This document shows, piece by piece, positions 29,320-38,902 of a stretch of 41,184 nt of DNA. The stretch comes from Gammaproteobacteria bacterium (GTDB lineage Bacteria; Pseudomonadota; Gammaproteobacteria; Arenicellales; UBA868). Each line of letters starts with the position of its first letter. Position 1 is the stretch's first letter. The DNA lies in contig JAAZZE010000016.1 in assembly GCA_014239255.1 (NCBI GenBank), positions 1 to 41,184 on the forward strand. The letters run 5' to 3'. A program made the translations under genes and the position numbers. Below the pieces are notes generated by a model. The model was given only the letters and a program-made list of their open reading frames with translations, ran no database searches and was not told where the DNA came from.

Positions 29320-30663
29320 TTATTGGTGTTTTCGACGATGGTGACTCGGTCTGCCAGAGTAAGGGTTATCTGCTTTGCGTAACTCAAACCGGATCTGGGT
29401 TCCAATCAGGCGGAAACTCTTGGCAAGGCTGCGACCCAGGTAACGCAAGTAACTTGCGGGAACCTTGTGCAGTAAATTACCGTGCAAAACCACAATTGGC
29501 GGGTTGCGCCCCCCCTGATGGGCATACTTCGGCTTGACCGCACGATTGTTAATCATCGGGGGCGAATGATGCTCCAAGGCACTAGTCAAGGCACGATTCA
29601 GCGCTCCGGTTCCAAGGTCTGCCAAAGCGCTCCCTTGCGCCCTTTGCAGCGCGCCAATCAAATCGCCGACCCCAGAACCGTGCAACGCCGAGATAAACAA
29701 TGACTCATGTTCAGGTAAAAAATCCAGACGTCGCGTCAAATCGCGCCGAATCAGGTTGCGATCCCTGCGCTCTAATCCATCCCACTTATTGACGGCCACC
29801 ACGATAGACCGTCCGCTATCGACAATGATTCCGGCGATTGCCGCATCCTGATCACTGAGTCCCGCTCTAGCATCCAACACCAGCAATGCCGCATCAGCAG
29901 TGGCAAGTGCTTGCAACGTCTTAACCACTGAAAATTTCTCAAGGGTCTCGCGTACCCGGGACTTGCGTCGAACCCCTGCCGTATCCACCAGTACCATACG
30001 CTGCCCATAACGATCCATTGGCACCTGGATGCTATCCCGCGTTGTCCCAGGCAAGTCCGCGACGATCAGTCGGGGTTGGCCGACCAGCGCATTGACCAGC
30101 GTCGACTTACCAACGTTAGGCCTGCCTACGACTGCAACCCGCCGCCCATTGTCAACAGCATCATCCTTCGACAGAGGAAACCTCACAAGCACCTCGGCCA
30201 ATAACTCCTCAACGCCCTGCCCAGTTCGGGCGGAAATCACCAACGGTGCTCCTAACGCCAGTTCGAAGTATTAGGCACCTGTGGTCGCACCATCAAGCCC
30301 TTCAGCCTTGTTAACCGCCAGAAACACCGGACTATCACCCTTGCGCAGGTCGGCGCCTATAGCGATATCCTGGTGGGTCAACCCATCCCGCGCGTCGACG
30401 ATAAAAACCACGGCATCGGCTTCGTCAAGAGCCTGGTCAACCTGTTGTCTTACCGCGCTACTTAGTTCGCCTGCTTCGTCCGACAGTCCACCAGTGTCTA
30501 CAGCGAGGACTTTTTGCGAGCCCCGCCAAACCTCTCCGTACAGTCTATCGCGGGTCACCCCGGGTTGGTCATCTACCAAAGCCTGGCGCGAGCGAGTCAA
30601 CCGGTTAAAAAGGGTCGATTTACCTACGTTAGGGCGTCCAACAAGCGCAACTACCGGAATCAT
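29320..30663 (-). pseudogene. der: GTPase Der (EngA) with an in-frame internal stop codon
   Basis: Der has two tandem GTPase domains and a C-terminal KH-like domain and is needed for 50S ribosome assembly. The first P-loop GRPNVGKST is at residues 9-17 and the second GRPNVGKST starts the second domain; the reading frame is the same across 29320-30663 (447 codons), normal for Der. However, codon 131 is TAA (30271-30273), between GLDGATTGA and YFELALG. The family usually has Asp or Glu there, so a single GAA to TAA change would explain it. As read, only the first 130 residues are made, unless AGGAG before a GTG at 30243 restarts translation. Der is normally essential, so a sequence error must be considered. 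Confidence 0.9.
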
Positions 30664-30709
30664 TATTCTTACGGCCTATGCCCGGGATGGGCATTGATTA
30701 CCAGACAGG

Positions 30710-31873
30710 TCAACCGCGCACAGACCAGGCAGTTAGCGCGCCATTTTCTGATAGCGTGAGAAAGTCTCCATCTCCGTCGACAGAAAATATACCAATGACT
30801 GCCCCGCCACGCCCTTTCTTGTGCCCCAGCAGTTCCCCTGACGCTGTGTCAATCAGGTAAAGGTATCCTTCGTAATCGCCGACTACGGCCTTGGTTGAAT
30901 CTCCCAGTCCCAGCGGAGCGGTCACGCCCCGACCGCGAATTTTGTCTTGCGTCCATTCAACCTTGCCGGTACCGACAGCGACTCCGGTCACGGTGCCATC
31001 ATCTGCGGTTACCAGCAACAGTTGACCAGACGACCCAAGCGAGCGCACTGTTGAAAGGGCTACCTGCCATTGTATGCGTTGAGTCTGCAGCGACAATGCA
31101 GTGATTCGTGATTGGTAGGCCGCGACGAAGAACAAGTCACCGATCCGGTAGGGGTCGGCGTCGATATCAACAAGCCGATCAATCTCGTTGCTACCTGACG
31201 GGCGCGATATCGGTACGTTCCAAAGCTCACGGCCGGTTTCAGGATCAATACCCGCGAGCCGCCCACTCGCAAATCCGACCACAGCAACATCCCCAATAAT
31301 CAAAGGGGCTGAAAGCCCCCGGACACTTAAGGCTGGCACCGCCCGGCGAACCCGCCAGACGATCTCGCCGGACGACAGTGATAGTCCAATCACCTGACCA
31401 TCGCCTGAGCGCAGCAAGACCCGGTCACCAGATACCACAGGTCGTGCTAATACCTCACTTCCAACCTTTTGCCGCCACAGCACCAAGCCATCTGCCGCGC
31501 CTAGTCCAACCACTTCCCCTTCCCTCGTCACCACAACTACAGTTGCTCCACCCACTCCAACCCCCGCGGCCAGGGGCTCTCCAATATCGCGTCGCCACAA
31601 TACCTTGCCAATTTTCTTATCCAAAGCAACCACTCCGCCCCTAGGGTCGGCGGCAAAAATCGTCGCTGCACCCACATACGGTATTAGCAAAAAGTTGTTG
31701 TTGGTGTACCCTGCACCTATATCCTTTCGCCAGGACTTTTGAAGATCAATCTTCTGCTCGACTTGAGGCACACTCCCTGCGGGTGCACCCTCGCGCATAA
31801 AGTGCACAGCCCCAGAACCGCATCCGCCTAGAACAAATGCAAGCCCCATAACCGTAAGACGCATAAAGCTCAT
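30710..31873 (-). CDS. bamB: Outer membrane protein assembly factor BamB
   Basis: BamB is the beta-propeller lipoprotein of the BAM complex, which folds beta-barrel proteins into the outer membrane. The 387-residue protein has a lipoprotein signal with Cys18 (VLGGC) and PQQ-type propeller repeats such as GGVVALDKKIGKVLWRRDIG, DGQVIGLSLSSGEIVWRV and GRLAGIDPETGRELWNV. Its start overlaps the stop of yfgM by 4 bases, so the two are coupled, and der follows 46 bases later. The yfgM-bamB-der order is conserved in gammaproteobacteria. Confidence 0.96.
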   Translation of the reverse strand: MSFMRLTVMGLAFVLGGCGSGAVHFMREGAPAGSVPQVEQKIDLQKSWRKDIGAGYTNNNFLLIPYVGAATIFAADPRGGVVALDKKIGKVLWRRDIGEPLAAGVGVGGATVVVVTREGEVVGLGAADGLVLWRQKVGSEVLARPVVSGDRVLLRSGDGQVIGLSLSSGEIVWRVRRAVPALSVRGLSAPLIIGDVAVVGFASGRLAGIDPETGRELWNVPISRPSGSNEIDRLVDIDADPYRIGDLFFVAAYQSRITALSLQTQRIQWQVALSTVRSLGSSGQLLLVTADDGTVTGVAVGTGKVEWTQDKIRGRGVTAPLGLGDSTKAVVGDYEGYLYLIDTASGELLGHKKGRGGAVIGIFSVDGDGDFLTLSENGALTAWSVRG

Positions 31874-32535
31874 AGAGTATCAGCACCTTGCCTGGTCATA
31901 TTTAACTTTGCGTTCAGCAGTTGTCCAGCCGAAGAGTCCGAGGCCATCGCGGCCAATGCCGACTGATAAGCTTGTTGCGCTTGCTCCCACTCACCTACCT
32001 CAGTCAGGGCGTCGCCAAGCAATTCCTGATATTGGGAAGCAAAACCCCCTTCCTGCCCTTCAGCTGCAAGGGCTTTAATACGATCAGCCTTTCCTGCTTG
32101 TAGTGCGAGTACCGCGAGACGGATTCGTGCGGTGTGGCCCATCGCGGGATCTTTTGTTACCGCAAGCAAATCCTCAAGCACCGTTTCGGCCTGACCGTGA
32201 TCGCCCGCGTCAACTGCAAGTCGGGCAAGCATGAGTCGAGCGATATCGGCATAACCGCTTTCGGAGTGACTCACTACCAGTGTATCTGCGGCTCGAACCG
32301 CAGCCTCATTATCTTCTTTTGCAACCGCAACAAGCATCTGTTGGTAATACATCGAGGCCTGTCCAGTCTGATAGTCCTGGTACATGCGCCATCCCTGAAT
32401 ACCGCTTACCCCACCCACGCCGAGTACGATACCAGCGACAATACCGGTGCCATTGCGTTTCCACCACTGCTTTAGTTTCTCGGTCTCATCATCCTGGGCA
32501 AAATGCATCTGTGGTTTCTGCGGCTCATCTGTCAT
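31870..32535 (-). CDS. yfgM: YfgM family ancillary SecYEG chaperone
   Basis: A 221-residue inner-membrane protein with one transmembrane helix (about residues 30-46), a short cytoplasmic N-terminus (ETEKLKQWWKRNG) and a periplasmic TPR-like domain. In E. coli YfgM associates with the SecYEG translocon and PpiD. The helical repeats DNEAAVRAADTLV, HGQAETVLEDLL and WEQAQQAYQSAL are visible. It sits between hisS (12 bases) and bamB (4-base overlap). Confidence 0.93.
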   Translation of the reverse strand: MTDEPQKPQMHFAQDDETEKLKQWWKRNGTGIVAGIVLGVGGVSGIQGWRMYQDYQTGQASMYYQQMLVAVAKEDNEAAVRAADTLVVSHSESGYADIARLMLARLAVDAGDHGQAETVLEDLLAVTKDPAMGHTARIRLAVLALQAGKADRIKALAAEGQEGGFASQYQELLGDALTEVGEWEQAQQAYQSALAAMASDSSAGQLLNAKLNMTRQGADTL

Positions 32536-32547
32536 GTCAAATACCAG

Positions 32548-33831
32548 TTAGTGTGAATCATTGGCCAGAATCTTCTGGACTTCTTCGACCAGGGCGTGTG
32601 CTGGCACGCTCAGCTGCGGACCTTGGCTCCGCAAAGGCTTGATACTGACAGTTCCTTGGCTCCGTTCATCATCGCCTACAATCACTGCCACCTCGGCGCC
32701 GCTTGCATCGGCGCGGCGCATCTGCTTCTTTAGGCTTCCCTGACCACAGTTGGACAGCACGTCGAGGCCCGCATCCCGCAATTGCTCGCCGTAGCTGACA
32801 CCGAACTCCTCGGCGCCTGCCGCGACAAGCACAAGAAAGACCTCGGCCCTCGCAGAGGGCAAATCAACCTCGCTAAGTGCCACCAGATCAATCAGTCGCT
32901 CGAGACCGCAGGCGAATCCCGCTGCCGGGGTTGGGGTGCCGCCAAGCTGCTCAACCAGAGTGTCGTAACGCCCCCCTGCGCAAACGGCGCTTTGCGCCCC
33001 GAGCTGATCCGTAACCCATTCAAAAACAACGCCAGTATAATAATCGAGTCCCCGAACCAGACGGCTATTGACTTTGAAGTTGATCTTGGCTGCAGTCAGC
33101 AGACCTTGAAGTCGCGAAAATTCGGCCAACTCCGTATCGTTAAGAAAGCTCATTAAGTCGGGTGCACCCACAAGCACCGCCTGAGTACCCTCATCCTTGC
33201 TGTCTAATATACGCAAAGGGTTTCGTTGCAAGCGTCGCTGACTGTCGCCGTCGAGAGCGTCCACATGGGCTGCCAGGTAGTCACGCAAGGCATCTCGGAA
33301 ACCTGCTCGCGCTGAGGCAGACCCCAGCGTGTTGATCTCCAAATTAACACTAGAAATTCCCAAGGTTCGCCAAAGTCTTTCGCCAAGGATAATAATCTCG
33401 GCGTCTATATCGGGTCCGGGCCATCCCAAGGCTTCGACGCCAAACTGATGAAACTGGCGGTAGCGACCCTTTTGTGGGCGCTCATGGCGAAACATGGGGC
33501 CGGTGTACCAAAAACGCTGAGTCTGGTTATGCAACAAGCCGTGCTCGTTGCCCGCACGTACACAACTCGCTGTGGCCTCCGGCCTCAAGGTCAGGCTATC
33601 TCCGTTATTATCGGTAAAGGTGTACATCTCCTTTTCAACAATGTCGGTCTGCTCACCGATAGACCGATAAAAAAGATCAGAGCGCTCAATGACCGGCGTG
33701 CGAATCTCCTGGTAACCGTAGCGGCCTGCAACTTCCCGTAACACGGTTTCAACCCGTTGCCAACGGGCTGTCTGACTAGGCAACAAGTCATTCATCCCAC
33801 GCACGGCGCGCACATTATCTCCGAAGGCCAT
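32548..33831 (-). CDS. hisS: Histidyl-tRNA synthetase
   Basis: A class II aminoacyl-tRNA synthetase that charges tRNA-His. The 427-residue enzyme shows TLRPE at 81-85, motif 2 FRHERPQKGRYRQFHQ at 114-129, the histidine-binding LVRGLDYYTG at 258-267 and a C-terminal anticodon-binding domain. The start MAFGDNVRAVRGMNDLLP fits the family; the frame is open to 33921 inside rodZ but that extension is not conserved. It lies 4 bases after rodZ. ispG, which usually separates rodZ and hisS in related genomes, is missing. Confidence 0.97.
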   Translation of the reverse strand: MAFGDNVRAVRGMNDLLPSQTARWQRVETVLREVAGRYGYQEIRTPVIERSDLFYRSIGEQTDIVEKEMYTFTDNNGDSLTLRPEATASCVRAGNEHGLLHNQTQRFWYTGPMFRHERPQKGRYRQFHQFGVEALGWPGPDIDAEIIILGERLWRTLGISSVNLEINTLGSASARAGFRDALRDYLAAHVDALDGDSQRRLQRNPLRILDSKDEGTQAVLVGAPDLMSFLNDTELAEFSRLQGLLTAAKINFKVNSRLVRGLDYYTGVVFEWVTDQLGAQSAVCAGGRYDTLVEQLGGTPTPAAGFACGLERLIDLVALSEVDLPSARAEVFLVLVAAGAEEFGVSYGEQLRDAGLDVLSNCGQGSLKKQMRRADASGAEVAVIVGDDERSQGTVSIKPLRSQGPQLSVPAHALVEEVQKILANDSH

Positions 33832-33835
33832 TGTC

Positions 33836-35068
33836 CTAGCGCCCAACAATAACTTTGGCGTTACGGCCCGATTTAGGAATCGGGATTGCAAGCTCGCGGC
33901 CGCGGTAAATGACGCTCGCACCTTCAGGATAACTTACCTGAAGGGTGAATGGCGGTTTGCCAGCCAGCGTAATGACTTTGCCAGATTCTACGTATCGGCG
34001 AAACAGGGTTTGATCATCACGATCCCACACAACGATATGGGTGCTTTCTTTGACTCGAACCGTCAGCTGGCGTGTATCTGACGAAACCGGCTGGCTCGCC
34101 GAAGCGTTGTCGACTCCGGCAGGCTGGGTCCCTGATGCCATCACGGTGGAAAACTCCGTAGTCACAAACCGGTCTGCCACTTTAGGGTCAAGAGGCGCTC
34201 GAGGAGTCGCAGACACGTTTGGTTCTTTTTTGATAGAGAGCGTCGCAGTTTGGGTTTTGGGTTTGGCCTTCGGTTTGGGTTTGGGTTTGGCTTTGGCTCT
34301 GGGTTTCGCCTCAACCATGGGTTGTGTTTTCTCTACAGGTTTGGGCTCAGATGAAAGTGCGCCCTGCGGATTAACCTGGTTGGATTGGGTCTCTGTGACG
34401 ACCACATCGGCTGCTACTGCCTTAGGCGTCAATTCAGTTTTCTGTAAGTCGACGATCGCAGCAACCAGTTTCTCCTCGGATCCACTGTCAGGAGTCTTCA
34501 GCGGGCTATCGACCTTTGCCGAGCCGTCTTCTGCTTGCTCAAGGACAACTGCCAAACCAACCTTAGCCGGCTCGGTGGGGTCAGTTTGTTCAGTAGAGTC
34601 CTCACGCTCTAGTGCTGACACAGGATCATTACGACTCTCACCGGCCAGATCTACGCGGCCACGCTCAACATCAGTAGAACGATTCAGATAGGCACCATAT
34701 AAGCCACCAACCACCAACAACAATACAAAGACAGTGACTACCCACCGGTAATGAATTGCAACCGGTTGATATCGATTCTTCGTGTGCTCGGTCATCGTGC
34801 CGGGACCATCTTCTTTTGGTGGCAGATCCGTTTGGTAGTCAGCGATCGCCTGCTCTATGCTGACACCAGCAAGGCGTGCATAACTTCGAAGATAACCAAC
34901 GGCATAGGTCCAACCGGCGGTGTTGCTGTAGTCGTCAGCCTCCAGCGCACGAACCATGTCGGGCAGAAGGTTCAATTCGACCGCTACGTCCTCGATACTC
35001 CAGTCGTAGAGTTCTCGGGCGCCACGCAGGATCGCCCCAGGGCTGGATTGAATACCTTTGTCAGTCAT
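33836..35068 (-). CDS. rodZ: Cytoskeletal protein RodZ
   Basis: RodZ links MreB to the membrane and helps set rod shape. The 410-residue protein has an N-terminal helix-turn-helix domain (about 10-80: GAILRGARELYDWSIEDVA), one transmembrane helix (108-127), a long periplasmic linker and a C-terminal DUF4115 beta domain ending IPKSGRNAKVIVGR. The linker carries a low-complexity Lys/Pro/Ala run (about 254-272). I chose the ATG at 35068, whose ATGACTGA overlaps the pilF stop, over an upstream TTG at 35080. Confidence 0.93.
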   Translation of the reverse strand: MTDKGIQSSPGAILRGARELYDWSIEDVAVELNLLPDMVRALEADDYSNTAGWTYAVGYLRSYARLAGVSIEQAIADYQTDLPPKEDGPGTMTEHTKNRYQPVAIHYRWVVTVFVLLLVVGGLYGAYLNRSTDVERGRVDLAGESRNDPVSALEREDSTEQTDPTEPAKVGLAVVLEQAEDGSAKVDSPLKTPDSGSEEKLVAAIVDLQKTELTPKAVAADVVVTETQSNQVNPQGALSSEPKPVEKTQPMVEAKPRAKAKPKPKPKAKPKTQTATLSIKKEPNVSATPRAPLDPKVADRFVTTEFSTVMASGTQPAGVDNASASQPVSSDTRQLTVRVKESTHIVVWDRDDQTLFRRYVESGKVITLAGKPPFTLQVSYPEGASVIYRGRELAIPIPKSGRNAKVIVGR

Positions 35069-35822
35069 TCGATCCGACAACCATGATCGCTTTTAGCTCT
35101 TTCACCTGCTCGCTCGTTGGATAATCTGAGCGTAGTTTAGATGCATACTGCGCTACGAGGTCCTTAGCTCCGAGTTTTTGTTCGTTACGAACCCCAAGCA
35201 ACAGACTGTCGGCTGACGCCGGACCTGTACCAAAATAGCGCTCGAGAAAAGCCCTTGTAGAGAGATTTTCCCCCAGATTAAAGCTTACGACAGCACACTG
35301 GTACAAAATTGCACCGCTATTCGGCCGTGATACGAGGGCCGCACGAAACTGGTCTTGCGCTCCAATCAGGTCTGACACCCCCATCAAACAAACGCCGAGG
35401 CCAAACTGGCTGCGATACGCAGCCGTGTTGAAGGGGTCATCCAAGGCCTGCCGGAACTGCTGAATCCCATCGGCCCAAGCGCCTAACTCGCAAAGAACGG
35501 TGCCAAAATCATTGCGAGCGCCGAAATTGCCAGGGTCGCTAGCCAGAGAGATTCTAAACCGTCGACGTGCCTCTGCTGGTTCACTCAGCTTGAATCTCAG
35601 CAAGGCCATGGCATGATTTGCCGCCGAGTCTTGTGGCGCAATAGCCAACGCTTGCTCCAGGGCCTCAAGTGAAGCCGAGAGGCGGTTTTGTTCCATATAA
35701 CCGAGACCAAGACGTGTATACAACTCGACTCGTTGGTTGTTGCCCCAGCCCGGCGGGGTGTCCTGCACAGCAGCGCAACCGGCCAGCATCATCAATCCCA
35801 ACAATACTGTCGTCAACCTCAT
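35061..35822 (-). CDS. pilF: Type IV pilus biogenesis/stability lipoprotein PilF
   Basis: A 253-residue TPR lipoprotein; PilF (PilW) is the pilotin that brings the PilQ secretin to the outer membrane. The lipoprotein signal ends at Cys16 (LMMLAGC). TPR repeats follow: [24 protein letters not shown]-type, then [30 protein letters not shown] and [15 protein letters not shown]. It overlaps rlmN by 4 bases and rodZ by 8, so the three are translationally coupled. No other pilus gene is in the window, as is usual for this locus. Confidence 0.92.
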   Translation of the reverse strand: MRLTTVLLGLMMLAGCAAVQDTPPGWGNNQRVELYTRLGLGYMEQNRLSASLEALEQALAIAPQDSAANHAMALLRFKLSEPAEARRRFRISLASDPGNFGARNDFGTVLCELGAWADGIQQFRQALDDPFNTAAYRSQFGLGVCLMGVSDLIGAQDQFRAALVSRPNSGAILYQCAVVSFNLGENLSTRAFLERYFGTGPASADSLLLGVRNEQKLGAKDLVAQYASKLRSDYPTSEQVKELKAIMVVGSND

Positions 35823-36913
35823 CTGCTATCGCCGCCTAAGGCGTATCGCGCACTGCGGTTGGTGCGATCATGGACTTGGCCTGCCAGTTGTCCACAAGCA
35901 GCAGCAATATCAGCACCTCTGGTGCGACGGGTAATTGTCATCAACCCGCCTGCAAAGACTTCCTCGCGAAATCGTTCGATTACCAACTTGGGGGAGCAGT
36001 TATACGAGATACCCTGAACCGAATTGAATGGTATAAGATTTACCTTTGCGGGAATATCTCGCAGAAGGCGCACCAATTTTCGGGCGTGATCGGCAGAGTC
36101 GTTTATTCCATCCAGCATAACGTATTCAAAAGTGATGCGGCGCCGGCTGTCATTATCCAGGAAACGTCGGCAAGCGTCCAAAAGCTGGTTGATAGGATAT
36201 TTACGGTTCAGTGGTACCAACTGGTCGCGAATATCATCCTCCACCGCGTGTAAAGAAACCGCAAGGCTGACCGGGCAATCTTTGGCCAAACGATCTATTG
36301 CCGGCACAACCCCTGCTGTGCTGAGGGTAACGCGCCGACGCGATAGCCCAAATGACAGATCGTCCAACATCAAGCGCATCGCACTGACCACTGCATCGTA
36401 GTTGAGTAGCGGCTCGCCCATACCCATCATCACCACGTTCGTGACCGGCCTTGACCCGTATCCTGCATCAGCCAATAACCGTCCAGCCAGCCAAAGCTGA
36501 CCAATGATCTCGCTGGCCTGGAGATTGCGACTGAAGCCTTGTCGGGCAGTTGCACAGAAGGTGCAATTCAGCGCGCAGCCTACCTGAGATGAGATGCACA
36601 AGGTTCCCCGATCGCTTTCGGGAATAAATACCGTTTCGACACAGTTGCCGTCCTCGAGCCGAAAAAGCCACTTCCGAGTACCGTCTTCAGAGACTTGTTC
36701 TCCGGCGTTTTTCGGCAATGCCAAAATCGCATTTTCAGACAAGGTCTGCCGTAACGAAAGACCTAGATCCGTCATCTCGGAGAAATCAGTGACACCCCGC
36801 TGATAGACCCATTTAAGGAACTGGCGAGCATGAAACTCCTTAACGCCCAGTCCGACGAAATAGTCCTGCAGCGCCAACCGATCCAGCCCGAGTAAGTTGG
36901 TCTGCTGCGACAC
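35819..36913 (-). CDS. rlmN: Dual-specificity 23S rRNA/tRNA adenine C2-methyltransferase RlmN
   Basis: A radical SAM enzyme that methylates A2503 of 23S rRNA and A37 of some tRNAs. With the GTG at 36913 as start (GAGGG 9 bases upstream) it has 364 residues; the frame stays open to a GTG at 36949 inside ndk. The 4Fe-4S cysteines are in CALNCTFC (Cys113, 117, 120). GEPLLN is the SAM glycine motif, and the second catalytic cysteine lies in [11 protein letters not shown] near the end. It lies 17 bases after ndk and overlaps pilF by 4 bases, the conserved order. Confidence 0.96.
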   Translation of the reverse strand: MSQQTNLLGLDRLALQDYFVGLGVKEFHARQFLKWVYQRGVTDFSEMTDLGLSLRQTLSENAILALPKNAGEQVSEDGTRKWLFRLEDGNCVETVFIPESDRGTLCISSQVGCALNCTFCATARQGFSRNLQASEIIGQLWLAGRLLADAGYGSRPVTNVVMMGMGEPLLNYDAVVSAMRLMLDDLSFGLSRRRVTLSTAGVVPAIDRLAKDCPVSLAVSLHAVEDDIRDQLVPLNRKYPINQLLDACRRFLDNDSRRRITFEYVMLDGINDSADHARKLVRLLRDIPAKVNLIPFNSVQGISYNCSPKLVIERFREEVFAGGLMTITRRTRGADIAAACGQLAGQVHDRTNRSARYALGGDSR

Positions 36914-36930
36914 CCGTTTTAGCCCTCGAC

Positions 36931-37362
36931 TCAGCCCGCTCTCGAGCACAGATCAGTCGATTCGAAGAAAAATCCTATTTCTTCCTGGGCCGTGTCTGGA
37001 CCATCAGACCCATGAACTGAGTTGGCTTCGAGCGATTCGGCAAAATCAGCGCGTATCGTACCTGGAGCAGCTTCAACAGGGTTGGTTGCACCCATGATTT
37101 CTCTGTTGCGTGTAATCGCGTTTTCGCCCTCAAGCACCTGCACCATCACGGGTCCAGAAGTCATGTACTCAACCAGGTCGTTGTAAAACGGCCGCTCCCG
37201 ATGGACCGCATAGAACTCCTGCGCTTGTACCCGGGTGAGTTGAATCATCCTGCTGGCGATAACCTGTAATCCGCCGGCTTCAAACCGGGTAGTTATTTTT
37301 CCGATGAGGTCCCGCCTGACGGCGTCTGGTTTAACAATGGAAAAAGTGCGTTCAACGGCCAT
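36931..37362 (-). CDS. ndk: Nucleoside diphosphate kinase
   Basis: Ndk transfers the gamma phosphate from ATP to nucleoside diphosphates through a phosphohistidine. The 143 residues match the family. The active-site histidine is His117 in [19 protein letters not shown] opens the protein, and [14 protein letters not shown] forms the central strands. The C-terminus [12 protein letters not shown] is typical. A 127-base gap with a terminator separates it from mtaB upstream, so it likely has its own promoter and leads the rlmN-pilF-rodZ-hisS-yfgM-bamB run. Confidence 0.98.
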   Translation of the reverse strand: MAVERTFSIVKPDAVRRDLIGKITTRFEAGGLQVIASRMIQLTRVQAQEFYAVHRERPFYNDLVEYMTSGPVMVQVLEGENAITRNREIMGATNPVEAAPGTIRADFAESLEANSVHGSDGPDTAQEEIGFFFESTDLCSRAG

Positions 37363-37462
37363 TCAATGTCTCCGGTTTACTGGTTGGATATATGTGCTGC
37401 GCGCCGAGCACGCCAAACCTAAGGGTTGATCGCACACTTCGCGCTGCGGGTCTAAGGATGCC

Positions 37463-37486
37463 AAAAAGGTGGCCGCCATAGGCCAA
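37463..37486 (-). terminator. Putative rho-independent terminator after mtaB
   Basis: Directly after the mtaB TAA the minus strand reads TTGGCC-TATGGC-GGCCACC followed by five T. The stem TGGCC/GGCCA is short but GC-rich. It would end the trmJ-iscA-mtaB transcript before ndk. Confidence 0.6.
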
Positions 37487-37489
37487 ATT

Positions 37490-38902
37490 TTAATCTGGGC
37501 TTAAGGGCTCGGCAATGAGTACGTCGCCATCCACACCCGTGACCATGACCTCTAAGAGTGCCCCGACAGGCGGTATCGGGCTTGTCAGTCGAACAGGCAT
37601 ATAGTTCTCCAGGCGACCATGATAGATCACGGACCCAGAAAGTCCTGGGGCTCGTTCGATAAGTAAATAGCCTGTGTTCGAGATCATGCTTGCCAGCGCC
37701 TCAGCGCGTAAATGCTGGCCAACCTGTCGAAGTTCAGATGCACGCCGTCGCCGCTCATCACGTGGTACTTGCCTTGGAATCCGTGCGGCAGGGGTCCCCG
37801 GTCGGGCTGAATACGCAAAAACGTGGGGGTACACAATGTTCGCTTTTTTAAGGACTTCGAGCGTACAGTTGAAATCAGATTCTGTCTCAGTAGGGAATCC
37901 AGCCATCACGTCAGCCCCAAGGACAAGTGATTCGATTCGTTCGCGGGCCGCCTCAAGGCGTTCCATCAAAAAAACGGCGTCATAGCGTCGCTTCATACGC
38001 TTGAGGATCAAGGTGCTTCCACTTTGTAGTGAGATATGAAGGTATGGGCAAAAACGATCACTTTCGGCCAAGATACTAAGTAAGAGGTCATCAATATGAA
38101 CTGGGTCGATCGAGCTGAGGCGCACTCGAAAGTCTCCCGGCAAAATGGCGATCTCTTGCATGAGATGCGTCAGCGAGTTGATTTCTGGCCGCTTGTCATC
38201 CGATAAATCACTGTAACTCCCTAAATCGACCCCACACAGAACAATCTCTCGATAACCTTGGTCAACAAAGGTATGAATCTGTCGCAACACGCTCTTGCGA
38301 TTAAAAGAACGACTTTGTCCGCGGGCTCGATGAATGACACAAAAAGTGCATGACTGGTCACACCCTTGCTGTATTTGAACAAAAGCGCGGGTACGTGATT
38401 CATATCCGTTCAACAAAGCCGCCGGTAAACTGCTTAGCCTATCTACCCTTACCGGAACCTGGTTCGGCCGAGAATCCCTCGGCAACTCCCGGGCGGCCTT
38501 GGCAACTGCCAGCTTGTGATCATTTCCAAGCACCAATGAGACGCCGGGGATCGTAGCGCACTCCATGGGCTCGTTCTGTGCGTAGCAGCCGGTTACGATA
38601 ACCTGAGCTGACGGATTTTTTCGCAGCACACGGCGTGTCGCCTGGCGGGTCTGGCGATCCGCCTCGGCGGTGACCGTACAAGAATTGATAACGTACAGAT
38701 CGGCAGCATCCCGGTGGTCAACTACCGTCCAGTGGTCTTCCGCCAACCGTTGAGCCATAACTGCGGATTCAAAAGTATTGACTTTGCAGCCCAGCGTTAG
38801 TACTGCCGCTCGACCAGGAGTCGTCTGGGTCGAAGCTTTTGTGAAATCCGAAACGACCACAGTCGATTCGCGAGGAGGAGCCCTCCCGAGAGCCGATCCC
38901 AC
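37490..38902 (-). CDS. mtaB: tRNA t6A37 methylthiotransferase MtaB
   Basis: MtaB adds a methylthio group to t6A37 in ANN-decoding tRNAs. The 470-residue protein has the MTTase N-terminal domain with its three cluster cysteines (Cys39 in LGCKVN, Cys75 in NSCTV, Cys106 in GCYAQ), the radical SAM triad CDQSCTFC (Cys181, 185, 188) and a C-terminal TRAM domain. LGCKVN and CGVDLGSY separate it from MiaB and RimO. It starts with a GTG touching the iscA stop (TAA GTG). This couples a double-cluster enzyme to an Fe-S carrier. A second GTG at codon 15 is possible. Confidence 0.9.
   Translation of the reverse strand: MGSALGRAPPRESTVVVSDFTKASTQTTPGRAAVLTLGCKVNTFESAVMAQRLAEDHWTVVDHRDAADLYVINSCTVTAEADRQTRQATRRVLRKNPSAQVIVTGCYAQNEPMECATIPGVSLVLGNDHKLAVAKAARELPRDSRPNQVPVRVDRLSSLPAALLNGYESRTRAFVQIQQGCDQSCTFCVIHRARGQSRSFNRKSVLRQIHTFVDQGYREIVLCGVDLGSYSDLSDDKRPEINSLTHLMQEIAILPGDFRVRLSSIDPVHIDDLLLSILAESDRFCPYLHISLQSGSTLILKRMKRRYDAVFLMERLEAARERIESLVLGADVMAGFPTETESDFNCTLEVLKKANIVYPHVFAYSARPGTPAARIPRQVPRDERRRRASELRQVGQHLRAEALASMISNTGYLLIERAPGLSGSVIYHGRLENYMPVRLTSPIPPVGALLEVMVTGVDGDVLIAEPLSPD

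Noticed and set aside
30271-30273. Recoding of the der TAA by selenocysteine, pyrrolysine or a changed genetic code
   Set aside because: Selenocysteine uses TGA and pyrrolysine TAG; TAA ends many other genes here (for example guaA, hisS-adjacent genes and mtaB), so the code is standard.
33832-33921. hisS extension into rodZ
   Set aside because: The extension reads rodZ DNA in another frame; MAFGDNVRAVRGMNDLLP is the usual start region.
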